Counted from the first letter of the stretch, positions 17,093-26,022 are shown. The stretch: DNA of 64,000 nt from Tectiglobus sp965215755 (GCA_965215755.1 OZ244119.1:558001-622000); one strand, 5' to 3'. The notes: a model not told the origin generated them from the sequence alone. Numbers and translations: made by a program.

Positions 17093-18637
17093 ATGACAGA
17101 GAAGAAGCCGAACATATTGCTCGTCATGGCCGATCAAATGGCGGCCCCTGCGCTACCGATCTACGGCAACACCAAAGTCGTTGCACCGCACATGATGCAA
17201 CTCGCAAACGCGGGCGTGGTGTTCGACAATGCGTACTGCAATCTGCCGATGTGTGCGCCCTCTCGCGCTTCATTACATGTCGGGCGATTGCCATTTTCGT
17301 TCGGCATGTATGACAATGCGAGTGCGTTTGGCGCGGAAGTGCCAACGTTCGCGCACTACCTGCGCGGTCTGGGTTACCGAGTCGAGATGTCCGGCAAGAT
17401 GCATTTTGTCGGACCGGATCAACTGCACGGATACGAAAGGCGGCATACTACAGAGATTTATCCGGCCAACTTTGGTTGGACAGTCGATTGGTCCAAGGGC
17501 CGCGAATACCGCCCGACCAACCTCACGATGGCACCAATCATCGAATCAGGCGTCGCTATTCGCACGATGCAGATGGACTATGATGATGAGGTTGCCTACC
17601 ACGGCGTTCAGGCGCTCTATGACCTTGCCCGCGCTCCTGATGACCGCCCCTTCATGCTTACCGTGTCGTTTACCCAGCCACACTCACCCTTCGTCATCAG
17701 CGAGGAGTTTTGGAACCTCTACGATCACAACGACATCGAGCTGCCCGCGGTTCCCGAGATACCGCTTGAAGACAAAGATCACCTGAGCCGCAACCTGCAC
17801 TATTGCCAGGCCCGCCACCTGTTCACCGTGACGGATGACCATCGCCGCAACGCGCGGCATGCGTACTACGGCATGATTTCGTTCATTGATTCCAAGCTGG
17901 GCGCCTTGATGGATACGCTCAAAAAGACCGGACTGGATGACAACACGATTGTCATCTTCACTGCCGACCACGGTGAAATGATGGGCGAGCGTGGAATGTG
18001 GTACAAGCAGCACTTCTTCGAATGGGCTTCGCGCATTCCGCTGATTGTCCACTTCCCGAGCCGCTGGAAACCGGGACGCATCGAAGAGAATGTCTCACTC
18101 ATCGACGTGATGCCGACGCTATTGGAAGCGGCTCAGGGCAAGCCGTATGAGTCTTACCTGTCTGAGATTGATGGCCAGTCACTTGTCCGCTCCCTTGAGG
18201 GCGACGCCGACAGCTTGTCGGATGTGGCGATCTCAGAATTTGCGGCAGACGGATCCACCGGACCAAGCCGAATGGTCAAGAAAGGGCCGTGGAAATATAT
18301 GTGGCTCGAGGGGAAAGACACACTTCTCTACAATGTCATCGAGGATCCGAAGGAACTCGACAATCGGAGTGGCAACCCTAACGTTGCCGAGATCGAGTCC
18401 GAACTCCATACGATCGCGATGAAAGATTGGGATCCGGATTATTACTTTGATGAGATTGCTGCCTGCCAACAGCGTCGTCTCATGATTCATAGGGTGACGA
18501 ACGGAGATCCAACGTACGTCAATATCGTCCGGACAGATGATGACAGACGTTACATTCGCAATGCTGGCGCAGCTGACACCAAGGCACGTGCGCGACTACC
18601 GTATGTTGCACCAGCCCAACCTGATAAGACGGGATAA
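17093..18637 (+). CDS. betC: Choline-sulfatase-like sulfatase
   Basis: A 514-residue type I sulfatase very similar in layout to BetC, which cleaves choline-O-sulfate into choline and sulfate. Metal-binding Asp14 is in VMADQ, and CAPSR at residues 54-58 is the formylglycine motif. BetC-like segments include YRVEMSGKMHFVGPDQLHGYE, TEIYPANFGWTVDW, the MDYDDEVAYHG stretch and FTADHGEMMGERGMWYKQHFFE. The C-terminal DPDYYFDEIAACQQRR tail also matches BetC. AGGGG precedes the ATG. No betB, betA or betI is adjacent; instead it sits beside a TTT binding protein, so another small sulfate ester is possible. Confidence 0.8.
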   Translation: MTEKKPNILLVMADQMAAPALPIYGNTKVVAPHMMQLANAGVVFDNAYCNLPMCAPSRASLHVGRLPFSFGMYDNASAFGAEVPTFAHYLRGLGYRVEMSGKMHFVGPDQLHGYERRHTTEIYPANFGWTVDWSKGREYRPTNLTMAPIIESGVAIRTMQMDYDDEVAYHGVQALYDLARAPDDRPFMLTVSFTQPHSPFVISEEFWNLYDHNDIELPAVPEIPLEDKDHLSRNLHYCQARHLFTVTDDHRRNARHAYYGMISFIDSKLGALMDTLKKTGLDDNTIVIFTADHGEMMGERGMWYKQHFFEWASRIPLIVHFPSRWKPGRIEENVSLIDVMPTLLEAAQGKPYESYLSEIDGQSLVRSLEGDADSLSDVAISEFAADGSTGPSRMVKKGPWKYMWLEGKDTLLYNVIEDPKELDNRSGNPNVAEIESELHTIAMKDWDPDYYFDEIAACQQRRLMIHRVTNGDPTYVNIVRTDDDRRYIRNAGAADTKARARLPYVAPAQPDKTG

Positions 18638-18677
18638 ACTGGCGAAAATTGACGCCACTCGCCCACTAGGCCAATGG

Positions 18678-19040
18678 TCAACCGTAAGCGGCCAAAGCTT
18701 CAAGGCGATTGCTTGTAAACATCAACCCGGCGCTATCACTCGCCAAATGACGGACTTCGCATTCAGCCTCAAACAAGTCTTCAGGGATCAGAAGCTTAAA
18801 GCGATCAGGGACCGACAGATTAGAACTGAACTCAATCCGAGCACCACCTGCTGAAATGTCTACGACACGGCAGGGAAGACGCTCGCCCGATGCAATCCGG
18901 ATCATAGCGGCTTTACTAGATGGCATTCGCCTGAATTCACGCCGATTTGCACCCTGCGCATAGGCCGAACGGGGGCTTCCCTGAGGCTCTCTCGCGTCGG
19001 AGGGCGGCATGGTCGATGAGGAAAGGCAGATTTGGGGCAT
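18678..19040 (-). CDS. PilZ domain protein
   Basis: A 120-residue protein consisting of a short disordered N terminus and one PilZ domain. The cyclic-di-GMP binding motifs are present: RREFRR (R-x3-R) near residue 33 and DISAGGARIEF (D-x-S-x2-G) near residue 61. It probably senses cyclic-di-GMP and acts through a partner protein. ATG 19010 is an alternative start that would shorten the variable N terminus. It converges with betC, 40 bases apart. Confidence 0.85.
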   Translation of the reverse strand: MPQICLSSSTMPPSDAREPQGSPRSAYAQGANRREFRRMPSSKAAMIRIASGERLPCRVVDISAGGARIEFSSNLSVPDRFKLLIPEDLFEAECEVRHLASDSAGLMFTSNRLEALAAYG

Positions 19041-19349
19041 CCAGAGCGCTTTCAGACCGAGACTATAATCAGCCTAAGTTGTTTCATGCTTTCCTTACGA
19101 AAGCGTTGCGCCTTCATACTCTTTTGCACCACTCGATCAAGCAGATAGCGAAAATTCAGAACAACAAAGAAAAACCAGCACGTGGGGAGCGCGCTGGTTC
19201 TTGTGGATTTGACGTCCAGTTTGGGCAATGAACTGCTGTGCTAGGCGATGCAGCAGCCGATGAGACTTTTATTAGATCTGCAAAGTCTTCTTTATTCGAT
19301 CGTAGTCGTTACTTCTTGGTTCAGTTTGAAACGCTTTTGAATGTGCAAT
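19041..19349. other. Gene-free stretch between PilZ gene and small gene
   Basis: I see no protein gene here. The only feature is a terminator-like hairpin near 19173-19199 serving the leftward small gene, and presumably the PilZ promoter. Confidence 0.6.
19160..19199 (-). terminator. Rho-independent terminator of the 70-residue gene
   Basis: On the minus strand AACCAGC (19199-19193) pairs with GCTGGTT (19179-19173) and is followed by a T-rich run over 19161-19172. It lies about 150 bases beyond the small gene's stop. Confidence 0.6.
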
Positions 19350-19562
19350 CTAAGCGGCCCGCTTCAGCGGAGCAGCACAGAGCGATTGCGCAATTGCATC
19401 AACGGCCTGCTGCCAATCGGAGGCACCGTCATTTGTTGCGATGCCGAACGCCTCCAGTGCGTCAGCCGGCGCGCCGCCATCACGAAAGATGCGGGCGCAT
19501 GTCTGACGCGCGATTCCGACTGCATGTTGCCACTGCTGGGGATTGATGTGCTTCGGTGTCAT
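19350..19562 (-). CDS. Small soluble protein of unknown function (70 residues)
   Basis: A short frame supported by a strong GGAGG eight bases before the ATG. The sequence is amphipathic and helical (NPQQWQHAVGIARQTCARIF, then DGGAPADALEAFG and DWQQAVDAIAQSLC), with two Trp-Gln pairs at similar spacing that hint at an internal repeat. There is no signal or membrane segment. I do not recognise a family. A matching terminator lies downstream, so it is probably a separate transcription unit. Confidence 0.65.
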   Translation of the reverse strand: MTPKHINPQQWQHAVGIARQTCARIFRDGGAPADALEAFGIATNDGASDWQQAVDAIAQSLCAAPLKRAA

Positions 19563-20796
19563 CGGATTGGCCTCCGGTTGAAACAGTTACGCTGACGGTT
19601 CTCAACTCACTCTGTCACTCGAAACGCTGTGACGACTAACGCTGTGACGACTAACGCTGCACTTACTGATACTAATTACGCTAACAACTCGGTTTCGCTG
19701 TGCCCGGGGGAACAGGGCGGCAGGTACGCAGGGGCTCTTGTCTCGCGACGCGCAACTGTTTCAGCCGAGACGACTGAGCTGGACTTTGGTTCCGTTCACC
19801 ACGCGCACCTGCCAACTTTTTGGAACGTGACGACATCATCATGCGCTCCTGAAACTGGCTGCATCCGGATCACCTCCGCGGGCCCGAACCCATTGGCCGA
19901 ACTCCAGCGGCCTCACTCGATACGGATGACTGTTCCTGGACTGTCGCCATAACGCGGGACAAAACTGAACCGACAGGTTGCCAGGTTTCCGGTAGATTAC
20001 GTGGCGAACTCAACTTGACTTTGTTCGTTACTCTCACTCTGACGCCTCACGACTTGAATTAAACTCTGGGGTACGCAAGACAACGCGCCTGGACACTACG
20101 CAGATTCAACAACTCACAAACGCAAACGAAACTCTGACGCGAACTTCACGACGCAACAAAACTACTGGGGATCGGCAAACCGCCTACGCATACGCTTGAA
20201 CCGAGTACTGACGGCGGCCTGCCGCATTCTCTGAAACACGCGGGGAAGCGTGTCTTTCGGGGACGACCGCCCCAACGCAAACGCAACAGGTGACAACGCA
20301 ACGCTACGGGAACAACGCAGTACTGAACTCTGAAACTCATGACCGGTTACGGCGCTTAGGGATGAAGCCGCTTCCGGTGTACTTTGATCAGCGAACGAAA
20401 CTCTAGAATCGGGCCCGCTGATGTTACTTACTCGACCGATGAGATTTCCAAACTCAGGAACAAGTTCTGGAGTAATTCTACGCAACGGTTACCCCCCTCA
20501 CTTGAAATCATCGGTTCGCTTTGTGTTCCGCGATTGAGGGAGAATAAATCGTGGTTCGGTGGCCACATCTGGGCACGTTCTAGGCATGAAAACGGTAATT
20601 TACTTTAAGTATGTTCAGAAAGACACATGCCTACTGCAGGCAATCATGAAGCCAACATTCGAAATTATTATTTAAATTCAATGGCTAATCCGATTTTCGA
20701 CATGAAAGCGACCGCAACTCAGCGATCATCTACCTGCGTCAGTTTTGTCCACAGGTTGCTATCGGAAACGCTTTTAAGAGAATCGAAAGATCCGGC
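19563..20796. other. 1.2-kb gene-poor region with skewed composition
   Basis: No frame here has a ribosome binding site or a recognisable product. It contains a tandem repeat at 19625-19659 and blocks very rich in A and C on the plus strand; at 20101-20160, 45 of 60 bases are A or C. Words such as AACGC, GAAACTC and ACTCTG recur at irregular spacing. It could be a decayed gene, a non-coding RNA locus or an old insertion. Confidence 0.55.
19625..19659. repeat. Tandem repeat of a 15-base unit, 2.3 copies
   Basis: CGCTGTGACGACTAA occurs at 19625-19639 and again at 19640-19654, followed by the first five bases CGCTG of a third copy. The copies are identical. Confidence 0.85.
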
Positions 20797-21330
20797 TTAG
20801 GCCATCAGCGATTCTTCGGAGCTGGCGAATGCAGCTTTGAGACACCCGATCGTGAGTGCGATGCAGACCACTACATTCCATCCGGCAAATGACAGCCCGA
20901 GAAAGCGCCAGGTCGCGTCTCCACAACTAGCGAATGTCTTGCCCGACAGACTCTGGGCGAGACTGCCCCCGCCGCCTAGCGGTTTGAGAACGGAGTTGTC
21001 ACAGGTTGCAGGCCCCTCCCACAGCTTCCATTCAACGCCGGAGTGATAAACGCCGAGACCTGCATTGGCGAGGAACGCGATCGCCACCAGGAAGAAAAGC
21101 ACCGTCGCTGCACGATGCTGCTCCAGACTGATCAGCAGCAAAGCAAGGAATAAAACTGGAATTCCGATGTAATAGGCGTAGCGCTGTTGCAAACATAACG
21201 GACACGGATCGTAACCGCCGATATACTCGAACCCGAGCGCCGCCAATATAATCCCCGTCGCAGCGAAAAAGCAGGCCGCCCCCCACTTATAGGCATCCTT
21301 ACCAGAGATCTTCGCGGTCGACTGAACCAT
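20797..21330 (-). CDS. dsbB: DsbB family disulfide bond formation protein
   Basis: A 177-residue four-helix membrane protein that reoxidises periplasmic thiol oxidases and passes electrons to quinone. The first redox pair is Cys43-Cys46 (DPCPLCLQQR) and the second Cys110 and Cys136 (ATCDNSV and FASCGD), as in DsbB. An Arg follows the CPLC loop, as expected for quinone contact. No dsbA is seen in the window. The start ATG is the first codon of the frame and leaves a short cytoplasmic N terminus. Confidence 0.9.
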   Translation of the reverse strand: MVQSTAKISGKDAYKWGAACFFAATGIILAALGFEYIGGYDPCPLCLQQRYAYYIGIPVLFLALLLISLEQHRAATVLFFLVAIAFLANAGLGVYHSGVEWKLWEGPATCDNSVLKPLGGGGSLAQSLSGKTFASCGDATWRFLGLSFAGWNVVVCIALTIGCLKAAFASSEESLMA

Positions 21331-21622
21331 TTCTTTGCGCTCGTGTTGCGTATCTGACGTTCAAGGAGCTTCTTGGTAAAGGCTAGATACAAAGTTCACA
21401 ATGTTGTTCGTGTTGTTTGCGGCACTCACACTTGTTCCGGAGCGGGCAACGAGGCGAGGCCGATGGTTGAACCTCTATACCGGGTCACTTTTGCCTGACC
21501 TGGATACTTGATGCGCCTCGCCAGGCCAAGATCACGAATTGGCGCGATCCGGTCCGGATCATTGTGCGCTAGGTTGGACTCTTAGTCGGCATCGGTCCGT
21601 TTCAGACCTGGGGTCCGTCGCT

Positions 21623-22240
21623 CTAGAACGCGCCCATAATGAGATCCTTGAAATACAGGTAGCCTTGATACCCGAAGAAAATGATCGTCAGGGAAATTGC
21701 CAACGCGACTAAGCTCGCCAGGAAACCGACAATCAGCATCAGCCCATCTTCTTCAAGCAGCGCAAAGCCAATCAGAAATACGCCGAAGGCCGGAGCAGTG
21801 TTCGTGCCAGGTATGGGCAGTGCCATTGAGGCTGCCAACGTAATAATGAGGATCCCAAGGACGGCCCGCGTAATCTTGGAGCCAGTCAGCCAAGAGAGGC
21901 GCGGCTTAGTGAAATTCTCAACGAATCGAATGAGCCGCAACATGCCCGCAACGAGCTTCCGGCTAAACGACTTTGAATCAAAAGCCCGCTGCCGGAGCCG
22001 GTCAGGCAGCCAGATCGTGTCATAGCCAGCCAGCAGGCGAAAGCCGATCAGAAACAGTGGGATCGACAAAATGGTTGAATAGCCAGCCGCAGGAATCGGT
22101 AATGCAGATGGCAGCGCGAACAAGATCAGAATGACTGCCATGCCATGCTGGCCAATCTCATCGATCATATTGCCATAGGTTGTCGGCTGTCGCTCCTCGT
22201 CGAACACATTGGTCACGATCTCAGATAGCGGCTGCTTCAT
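21623..22240 (-). CDS. ExoD family membrane protein
   Basis: A 205-residue protein of the ExoD (exopolysaccharide synthesis, alkali sensitivity) family. Typical parts are the soluble N terminus, the FALPSALPIPAAGYSTILSIPL hydrophobic turn and the repeat-like ALPIPGTNTAPAFGVFLIGFALLEEDG near the C terminus. It should be an inner-membrane protein; a biochemical role is not established for the family. ATG 22240 has AAGGGA upstream, and 22276 is the alternative. Confidence 0.85.
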   Translation of the reverse strand: MKQPLSEIVTNVFDEERQPTTYGNMIDEIGQHGMAVILILFALPSALPIPAAGYSTILSIPLFLIGFRLLAGYDTIWLPDRLRQRAFDSKSFSRKLVAGMLRLIRFVENFTKPRLSWLTGSKITRAVLGILIITLAASMALPIPGTNTAPAFGVFLIGFALLEEDGLMLIVGFLASLVALAISLTIIFFGYQGYLYFKDLIMGAF

Positions 22241-22552
22241 GCCGTAGCGTTCCCTTATGAGTACCCGGACACCCACAGCCCGCGTCTGCCGCCTCGGTTA
22301 GAAGGGCACTTAACACTTGTCCAGTGTTTGCGGCGGGATCAACGGGTTTTCACAATGCAACTGTCGCATTTGCAACGAAAAAGGCCGGCCCATTGAGGAC
22401 CGACCCTTGCTCATGATGCCCAACTCCGAGGGCTGCGGTTGCCGTTTTCGGCTTAAGTCGTATGTGTTCGTTACGGTCCGATTGGCGCATCAGATCAATC
22501 AACGCCAAGGGACTAACTTGTCATTACTTTTCGCCAGCTCAGTGGTTCGGCC
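22241..22552. other. Intergenic stretch between ExoD-like gene and 51-residue gene
   Basis: No gene is seen. It holds the terminator described at 22376-22405 and presumably the promoter of the ExoD-like gene. Confidence 0.5.
22376..22405 (-). terminator. Rho-independent terminator of the 51-residue gene
   Basis: On the minus strand GGTCGGTCC and GGGCCGGCC form a nine-pair stem with two G-T pairs and a five-base loop, followed by TTTTT. It lies about 150 bases past the small gene's stop, so the transcript has a long 3' region. Confidence 0.65.
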
Positions 22553-22708
22553 TCAGCGACTGGCAACTGCTTTGCCTGCAACCTGCTTGGCTACATAGTT
22601 TGCAGCGCCACTAACAGCTTTGGCTCGCTCTGCACGAACCCGTGCTTCCAAGGCGCGCATTTCTTCGTCGGTCGGGGCCCAAACTGGCATGCCATAACGT
22701 TCTTGCAT
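22553..22708 (-). CDS. Very small protein of unknown function (51 residues)
   Basis: The frame starts at the ATG at 22708, preceded by GAGGAG at good spacing, and encodes MQERYGMPVWAPTDEEMRAL followed by a helical Ala/Arg/Lys-rich stretch ending KAVASR. There is no hydrophobic signal. The acidic start and basic helical end recall the short DUF1127-like or RSP_7527-like proteins of alphaproteobacteria, but the match is not clear. It is divergent from the LysR gene with about 105 bases between them, so it may be that regulator's target. Confidence 0.65.
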   Translation of the reverse strand: MQERYGMPVWAPTDEEMRALEARVRAERAKAVSGAANYVAKQVAGKAVASR

Positions 22709-22813
22709 TTTTTATTTCTCCTCATGTCATCTTGTTGTTGATTCGAATATGCACGCGTATTTACTGTGCTACAAACGACGATGTCTCACAGGATGCATTA
22801 GGAAACCTCATCT

Positions 22814-23806
22814 ATGTCAGGTGCACTCCCCCCGTTGAACGCGTTGCGGGCCTTTGAAGCCGCTGCACGCCACCTAAGCTTCTCTCGCGCAGCAGAGGAG
22901 TTGCATGTCACACCGGCTGCGCTGAGCCATCAAATCAAGGGATTGGAAGACTTTCTGCAGATGAAGCTCTTCCTGCGTAAGACGCGGTCGATTGAGCTGA
23001 CCGATGCTGGCCGCTCGATGTATCCGGGATTGCATACCGGCTTTGGACAGCTTCGGCAGGCCGTCAACAGTCTTGACCGGTTACGTGATGACCATGTCCT
23101 GGTCATCAGCGCTCCTCCGGGATTTACAGCAAAGTGGCTGACGCCGCGGCTATATCGTTTCCTCGAACAAAACCCGGATACAGATGCCCGAATCTCATCG
23201 ACGCAGAACATGGTGGATTTTGCAGCCGACGGTGTCGATGTCGCTATTCGGAACATGACGATTGCGGCACCACAGCCGGAAATGGTGAGCGAATTGCTGG
23301 TGGATATCTGCCTATTGCCTGTCGTCAGCCCACGTTATCTCGAAACACATGGTCCGATTGAAACGCCTGATGACCTGCGAGGCATGACGCTGATCTTCGA
23401 CCGCTCGATGCCAAACATCTACGATCTCCCGACCTGGGGGGAGTGGCTTGCCGAAACGGGGGTCGAGGATATCGATTTGAGCCGCGGATTGTCATTTAAC
23501 AGTGCCGACCACGCCTTGGAAGCCGCTATTGAAGGTGCCGGCGTGCTATTGGCACACTATACGTTGGCCCACGACGACCTAAGAACCGGCCGGCTGGTAG
23601 CGCCATTTCCTCAAAAGCTCAAGACGGGCCGAGGATTTCATTTCGTATGCCCGGAAGGGAGCGAAACGCGCCCTAAGATTGCAGCTCTGCGTAATTGGTT
23701 GCGCGAAGAAATGGCGATGATGCAGAAGAAGAGCGTCCTCTCTGGCTGCGAGGTCAAACCCTCTCGAAGCAAGAAGAAAGCTCGAGAACCAGTCTATTCA
23801 AAATGA
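22814..23806 (+). CDS. LysR family transcriptional regulator (GcvA type)
   Basis: A 330-residue LysR regulator. Residues 1-62 hold the helix-turn-helix (LNALRAFEAAARHLSFSRAA, then VTPAALSHQIKGLE), whose wording is typical of the GcvA/TrpI branch. The substrate-binding domain follows, with VLVISAPPGFTAKWLTPRL. The C terminus carries an unusual Lys/Ser-rich tail (KPSRSKKKAREPVYSK) that overlaps the end of hemW on the other strand by 53 bases. The ligand and target are unknown; the divergent 51-residue gene is the obvious candidate. Confidence 0.88.
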   Translation: MSGALPPLNALRAFEAAARHLSFSRAAEELHVTPAALSHQIKGLEDFLQMKLFLRKTRSIELTDAGRSMYPGLHTGFGQLRQAVNSLDRLRDDHVLVISAPPGFTAKWLTPRLYRFLEQNPDTDARISSTQNMVDFAADGVDVAIRNMTIAAPQPEMVSELLVDICLLPVVSPRYLETHGPIETPDDLRGMTLIFDRSMPNIYDLPTWGEWLAETGVEDIDLSRGLSFNSADHALEAAIEGAGVLLAHYTLAHDDLRTGRLVAPFPQKLKTGRGFHFVCPEGSETRPKIAALRNWLREEMAMMQKKSVLSGCEVKPSRSKKKAREPVYSK

Positions 23807-24932
23807 AGCGGCCCTGCTGTGTTGCGTGAAGCCGCTGAGCTTCACCGCTAAAACGCAGCAGCCCCATGCCCTCCAGTTCCCTGATCTTGCCTTTGCTTAT
23901 TCGGACACCTGCGAGATGTTCCAGCCGCTGCAGGTCGACCCCTTCCGAAATACGAAGGCCCATTAGGAGAAGTTCATCAGCCTGTGCGGCCGTTTCGACC
24001 CGTTCGCATTCGGTAAAGGCCGATCCAACCTCCAACACACCGTTCAGCCAGCGCTCAGGCATGCGCTCGGTTGATGTTGCATATCGGCCGTCATCGAGAA
24101 GCACCCTGCCGTGTGCCCCTGGGCCAATGCCGACGTATTCACCATAACGCCAGTACAGGAGATTGTGCCGGCTTTCCTCGCCTATTGCGGCATGGTTCGA
24201 GACCTCGTAGGCGTGCAGCCCAGAGGCGTTCGTCATGTCCTGCGTGATCGCATAAAGCTCGTCGGCCAGCTCAGGATCAGGTATCTGAAGGCGACCCGCC
24301 TTGTGTAGCGCCGCGAAGGGCGTGCCTTCTTCGATCGTCAATTGGTAGAGCGAGAGATGCTGCGTGCCCATTGCTATCGCCCGGCCTAGCTCATTTTCCC
24401 AATCTGACTTCGACTGACCTGGCCGGGCGTAAATCAAATCAAAAGAATAGCGGTCAAACGTCGATGCCGCGACCTCAAGTGCCGCCAAGGCCTCGGAAAC
24501 ATTGTGCAGCCGTCCAAGGCTTTTGAGATCGTCGTCATTGAGCGCCTGCACACCCAGTGAGACCCGATTGATACCTGCCGCGCGGTAGCCTCGAAACCTT
24601 TCCGCCTCAACGCTTGAAGGATTAGCTTCCAGTGTTATTTCCGCTGACGCCTCGATCGGCCAAGCCTGATCGATGGCACCGAGCAGCGCCTCTACGGTTG
24701 AAGCCTTCATCAGCGATGGCGTGCCACCGCCAAAGAAAACCGTGCCGGCAGTGCGCGGGCCCGTCATCTCCCGGAGGGTTTCTATTTCACGGAGATATCC
24801 GGAAACAAAGTCTGACTGGTCAACGCCGCCATGGCGGACATGGCTGTTGAAATCGCAGTAGGGACACTTGGCAGCGCAGAATGGCCAGTGAACGTAGACG
24901 CCAAATCCAGCAGCATCCGGGTTGCTAGCCAT
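23754..24932 (-). CDS. hemW: HemW-like radical SAM heme chaperone
   Basis: HemW is a heme-binding chaperone related to the oxygen-independent coproporphyrinogen oxidase HemN. The radical-SAM cluster Cys19-Cys23-Cys26 (CAAKCPYC) follows VYVHWPF, and SLGVQALNDDDLKSLGR and YEVSNHA are further signatures. HemW lacks the extra Cys that HemN has (CPYC then DFNS here). The ATG at 24932 gives 392 residues and overlaps the rdgB end by eight bases with GGAG inside rdgB; the frame extends to 25031 without family support. The rph-VOC-rdgB-hemW order is a leftward operon. Confidence 0.92.
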   Translation of the reverse strand: MASNPDAAGFGVYVHWPFCAAKCPYCDFNSHVRHGGVDQSDFVSGYLREIETLREMTGPRTAGTVFFGGGTPSLMKASTVEALLGAIDQAWPIEASAEITLEANPSSVEAERFRGYRAAGINRVSLGVQALNDDDLKSLGRLHNVSEALAALEVAASTFDRYSFDLIYARPGQSKSDWENELGRAIAMGTQHLSLYQLTIEEGTPFAALHKAGRLQIPDPELADELYAITQDMTNASGLHAYEVSNHAAIGEESRHNLLYWRYGEYVGIGPGAHGRVLLDDGRYATSTERMPERWLNGVLEVGSAFTECERVETAAQADELLLMGLRISEGVDLQRLEHLAGVRISKGKIRELEGMGLLRFSGEAQRLHATQQGRFILNRLVLELSSCFERV

Positions 24933-25578
24933 TACGGCCGGCTCCTTCAATGCAGGCTGAAACGAAGAGCGCCAGCGCGCGGGCGCGGTGTGACAGCGGT
25001 GAACCATCGCTCGCGCTGCCGCTTTTCTCATCGCGTGTCATTTCGCCGAAGGTCTTGGTCTGTCCATCCGCCTGGAACATCGGATCGTAGCCGAATCCCT
25101 CATCACCACGTGGTGGCCAGACAAGGCGGCCAAAAACCTTGCCTTCGTGAAATTCCAGTTCACCGCTCGGCCAAACCATCGCCAGAGTCGCATTGAAGTT
25201 CGCTCCAGGTGCGCCTTCGGACCAGGCGTTTTTCTCCTGCAGCTCGTCATGTACCCGCTGCATTGCACCCGCGAAGTCCTTGTTAGGACCGCCCCAATCG
25301 GCAGAGTAGACGCCTGGAGCACCGCCCAGCGCCTCCACCTCGATACCCGAGTCATCAGCGAGCGAAGGTATGCCTGTCGCTGCGGCGGAGGCCCGAGCCT
25401 TGATCTCGGCATTTTCGCGAAACGTTGTCCCTGTTTCCTCAGGTTCTGGCAAAGCCAGCTCACCGGCAGAGACGACCTCGATACCATAGGGCGCCAGTAA
25501 ATCCCGCAGCTCTTTGAGTTTGCCAGGGTTATGAGTGGCCAGAACCAATTTATCTCCGGCGCGCAGCTTGTTCGTCAT
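24925..25578 (-). CDS. rdgB: XTP/dITP diphosphatase (RdgB/HAM1)
   Basis: A 217-residue house-cleaning enzyme that hydrolyses non-canonical purine triphosphates (XTP, dITP, ITP) to monophosphates. LVLATHNPGKLKELRDLL is the N-terminal nucleotide-binding signature, and SLADDSGIEVEALGGAPGVYSA, GYDPMFQ and SHRARAL complete the HAM1 pattern. It overlaps the upstream VOC gene by four bases and hemW by eight, so translation is probably coupled. Confidence 0.95.
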   Translation of the reverse strand: MTNKLRAGDKLVLATHNPGKLKELRDLLAPYGIEVVSAGELALPEPEETGTTFRENAEIKARASAAATGIPSLADDSGIEVEALGGAPGVYSADWGGPNKDFAGAMQRVHDELQEKNAWSEGAPGANFNATLAMVWPSGELEFHEGKVFGRLVWPPRGDEGFGYDPMFQADGQTKTFGEMTRDEKSGSASDGSPLSHRARALALFVSACIEGAGRNG

Positions 25579-25985
25579 GTCAAACCCCAGATGCGTGGTT
25601 CAGCAAACTCCAGGCTGTTGCCGGATGGGTCGCGGAAATAAATTGATCGACCGCCCTGCGGCCATTCGAAATCAGCTTCGATTTCAACACCTTTGCTTAA
25701 AAGGTGCTGGCGCCAATCTTTGATCTCTGTGGCACTGGCCCGGAAGCAGAGGTGGCCCTCGCCGACTGCGCCGTGGGTTGGAACAACAATAGCCGCTCCC
25801 TCGGCCGGAACACGTGTGGCGTCAGCGTTGAACAACAGAATCACCTGGTTGCCGCAACGATAGAACATGTGGCGGCCTTCAATTGTCGTGAAAGGCTCCA
25901 GCCCGAGGACATCGGCGTAAAACACGCGCGCGGCATCCAAGTCACTGACGTAAAGTACCGTTTCCAATACCCCGTCAGGTGTCAT
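25575..25985 (-). CDS. VOC family (glyoxalase/dioxygenase-like) protein
   Basis: A 136-residue single-chain vicinal-oxygen-chelate fold protein: VLETVLYVSDLDAARVFYADVLGLEP opens the first module and HLCFRASATEIKDWRQHL with SIYFRDPSGNSLEFAEP the second. A metal-ligand His (GHLCF) and Glu (SLEFAE) are visible. Members include glyoxalases, fosfomycin-resistance enzymes and dioxygenases, so the reaction is open. Its place between rph and rdgB in an overlapping operon is common among relatives. Confidence 0.85.
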   Translation of the reverse strand: MTPDGVLETVLYVSDLDAARVFYADVLGLEPFTTIEGRHMFYRCGNQVILLFNADATRVPAEGAAIVVPTHGAVGEGHLCFRASATEIKDWRQHLLSKGVEIEADFEWPQGGRSIYFRDPSGNSLEFAEPRIWGLT

Positions 25986-26022
25986 GCCGGCCTCACGATG
26001 TGCTTTTTCGCGCGATGGTGAT

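Noticed and set aside
20162..20485. 107-residue minus-strand frame as a gene
   Set aside because: It has no ribosome binding site, random-looking composition and no family features.
19563..20796. Diversity-generating retroelement template or CRISPR-like array in the A+C-rich region
   Set aside because: No reverse transcriptase, no variable gene and no regularly spaced repeats are present; the recurring words are irregular.
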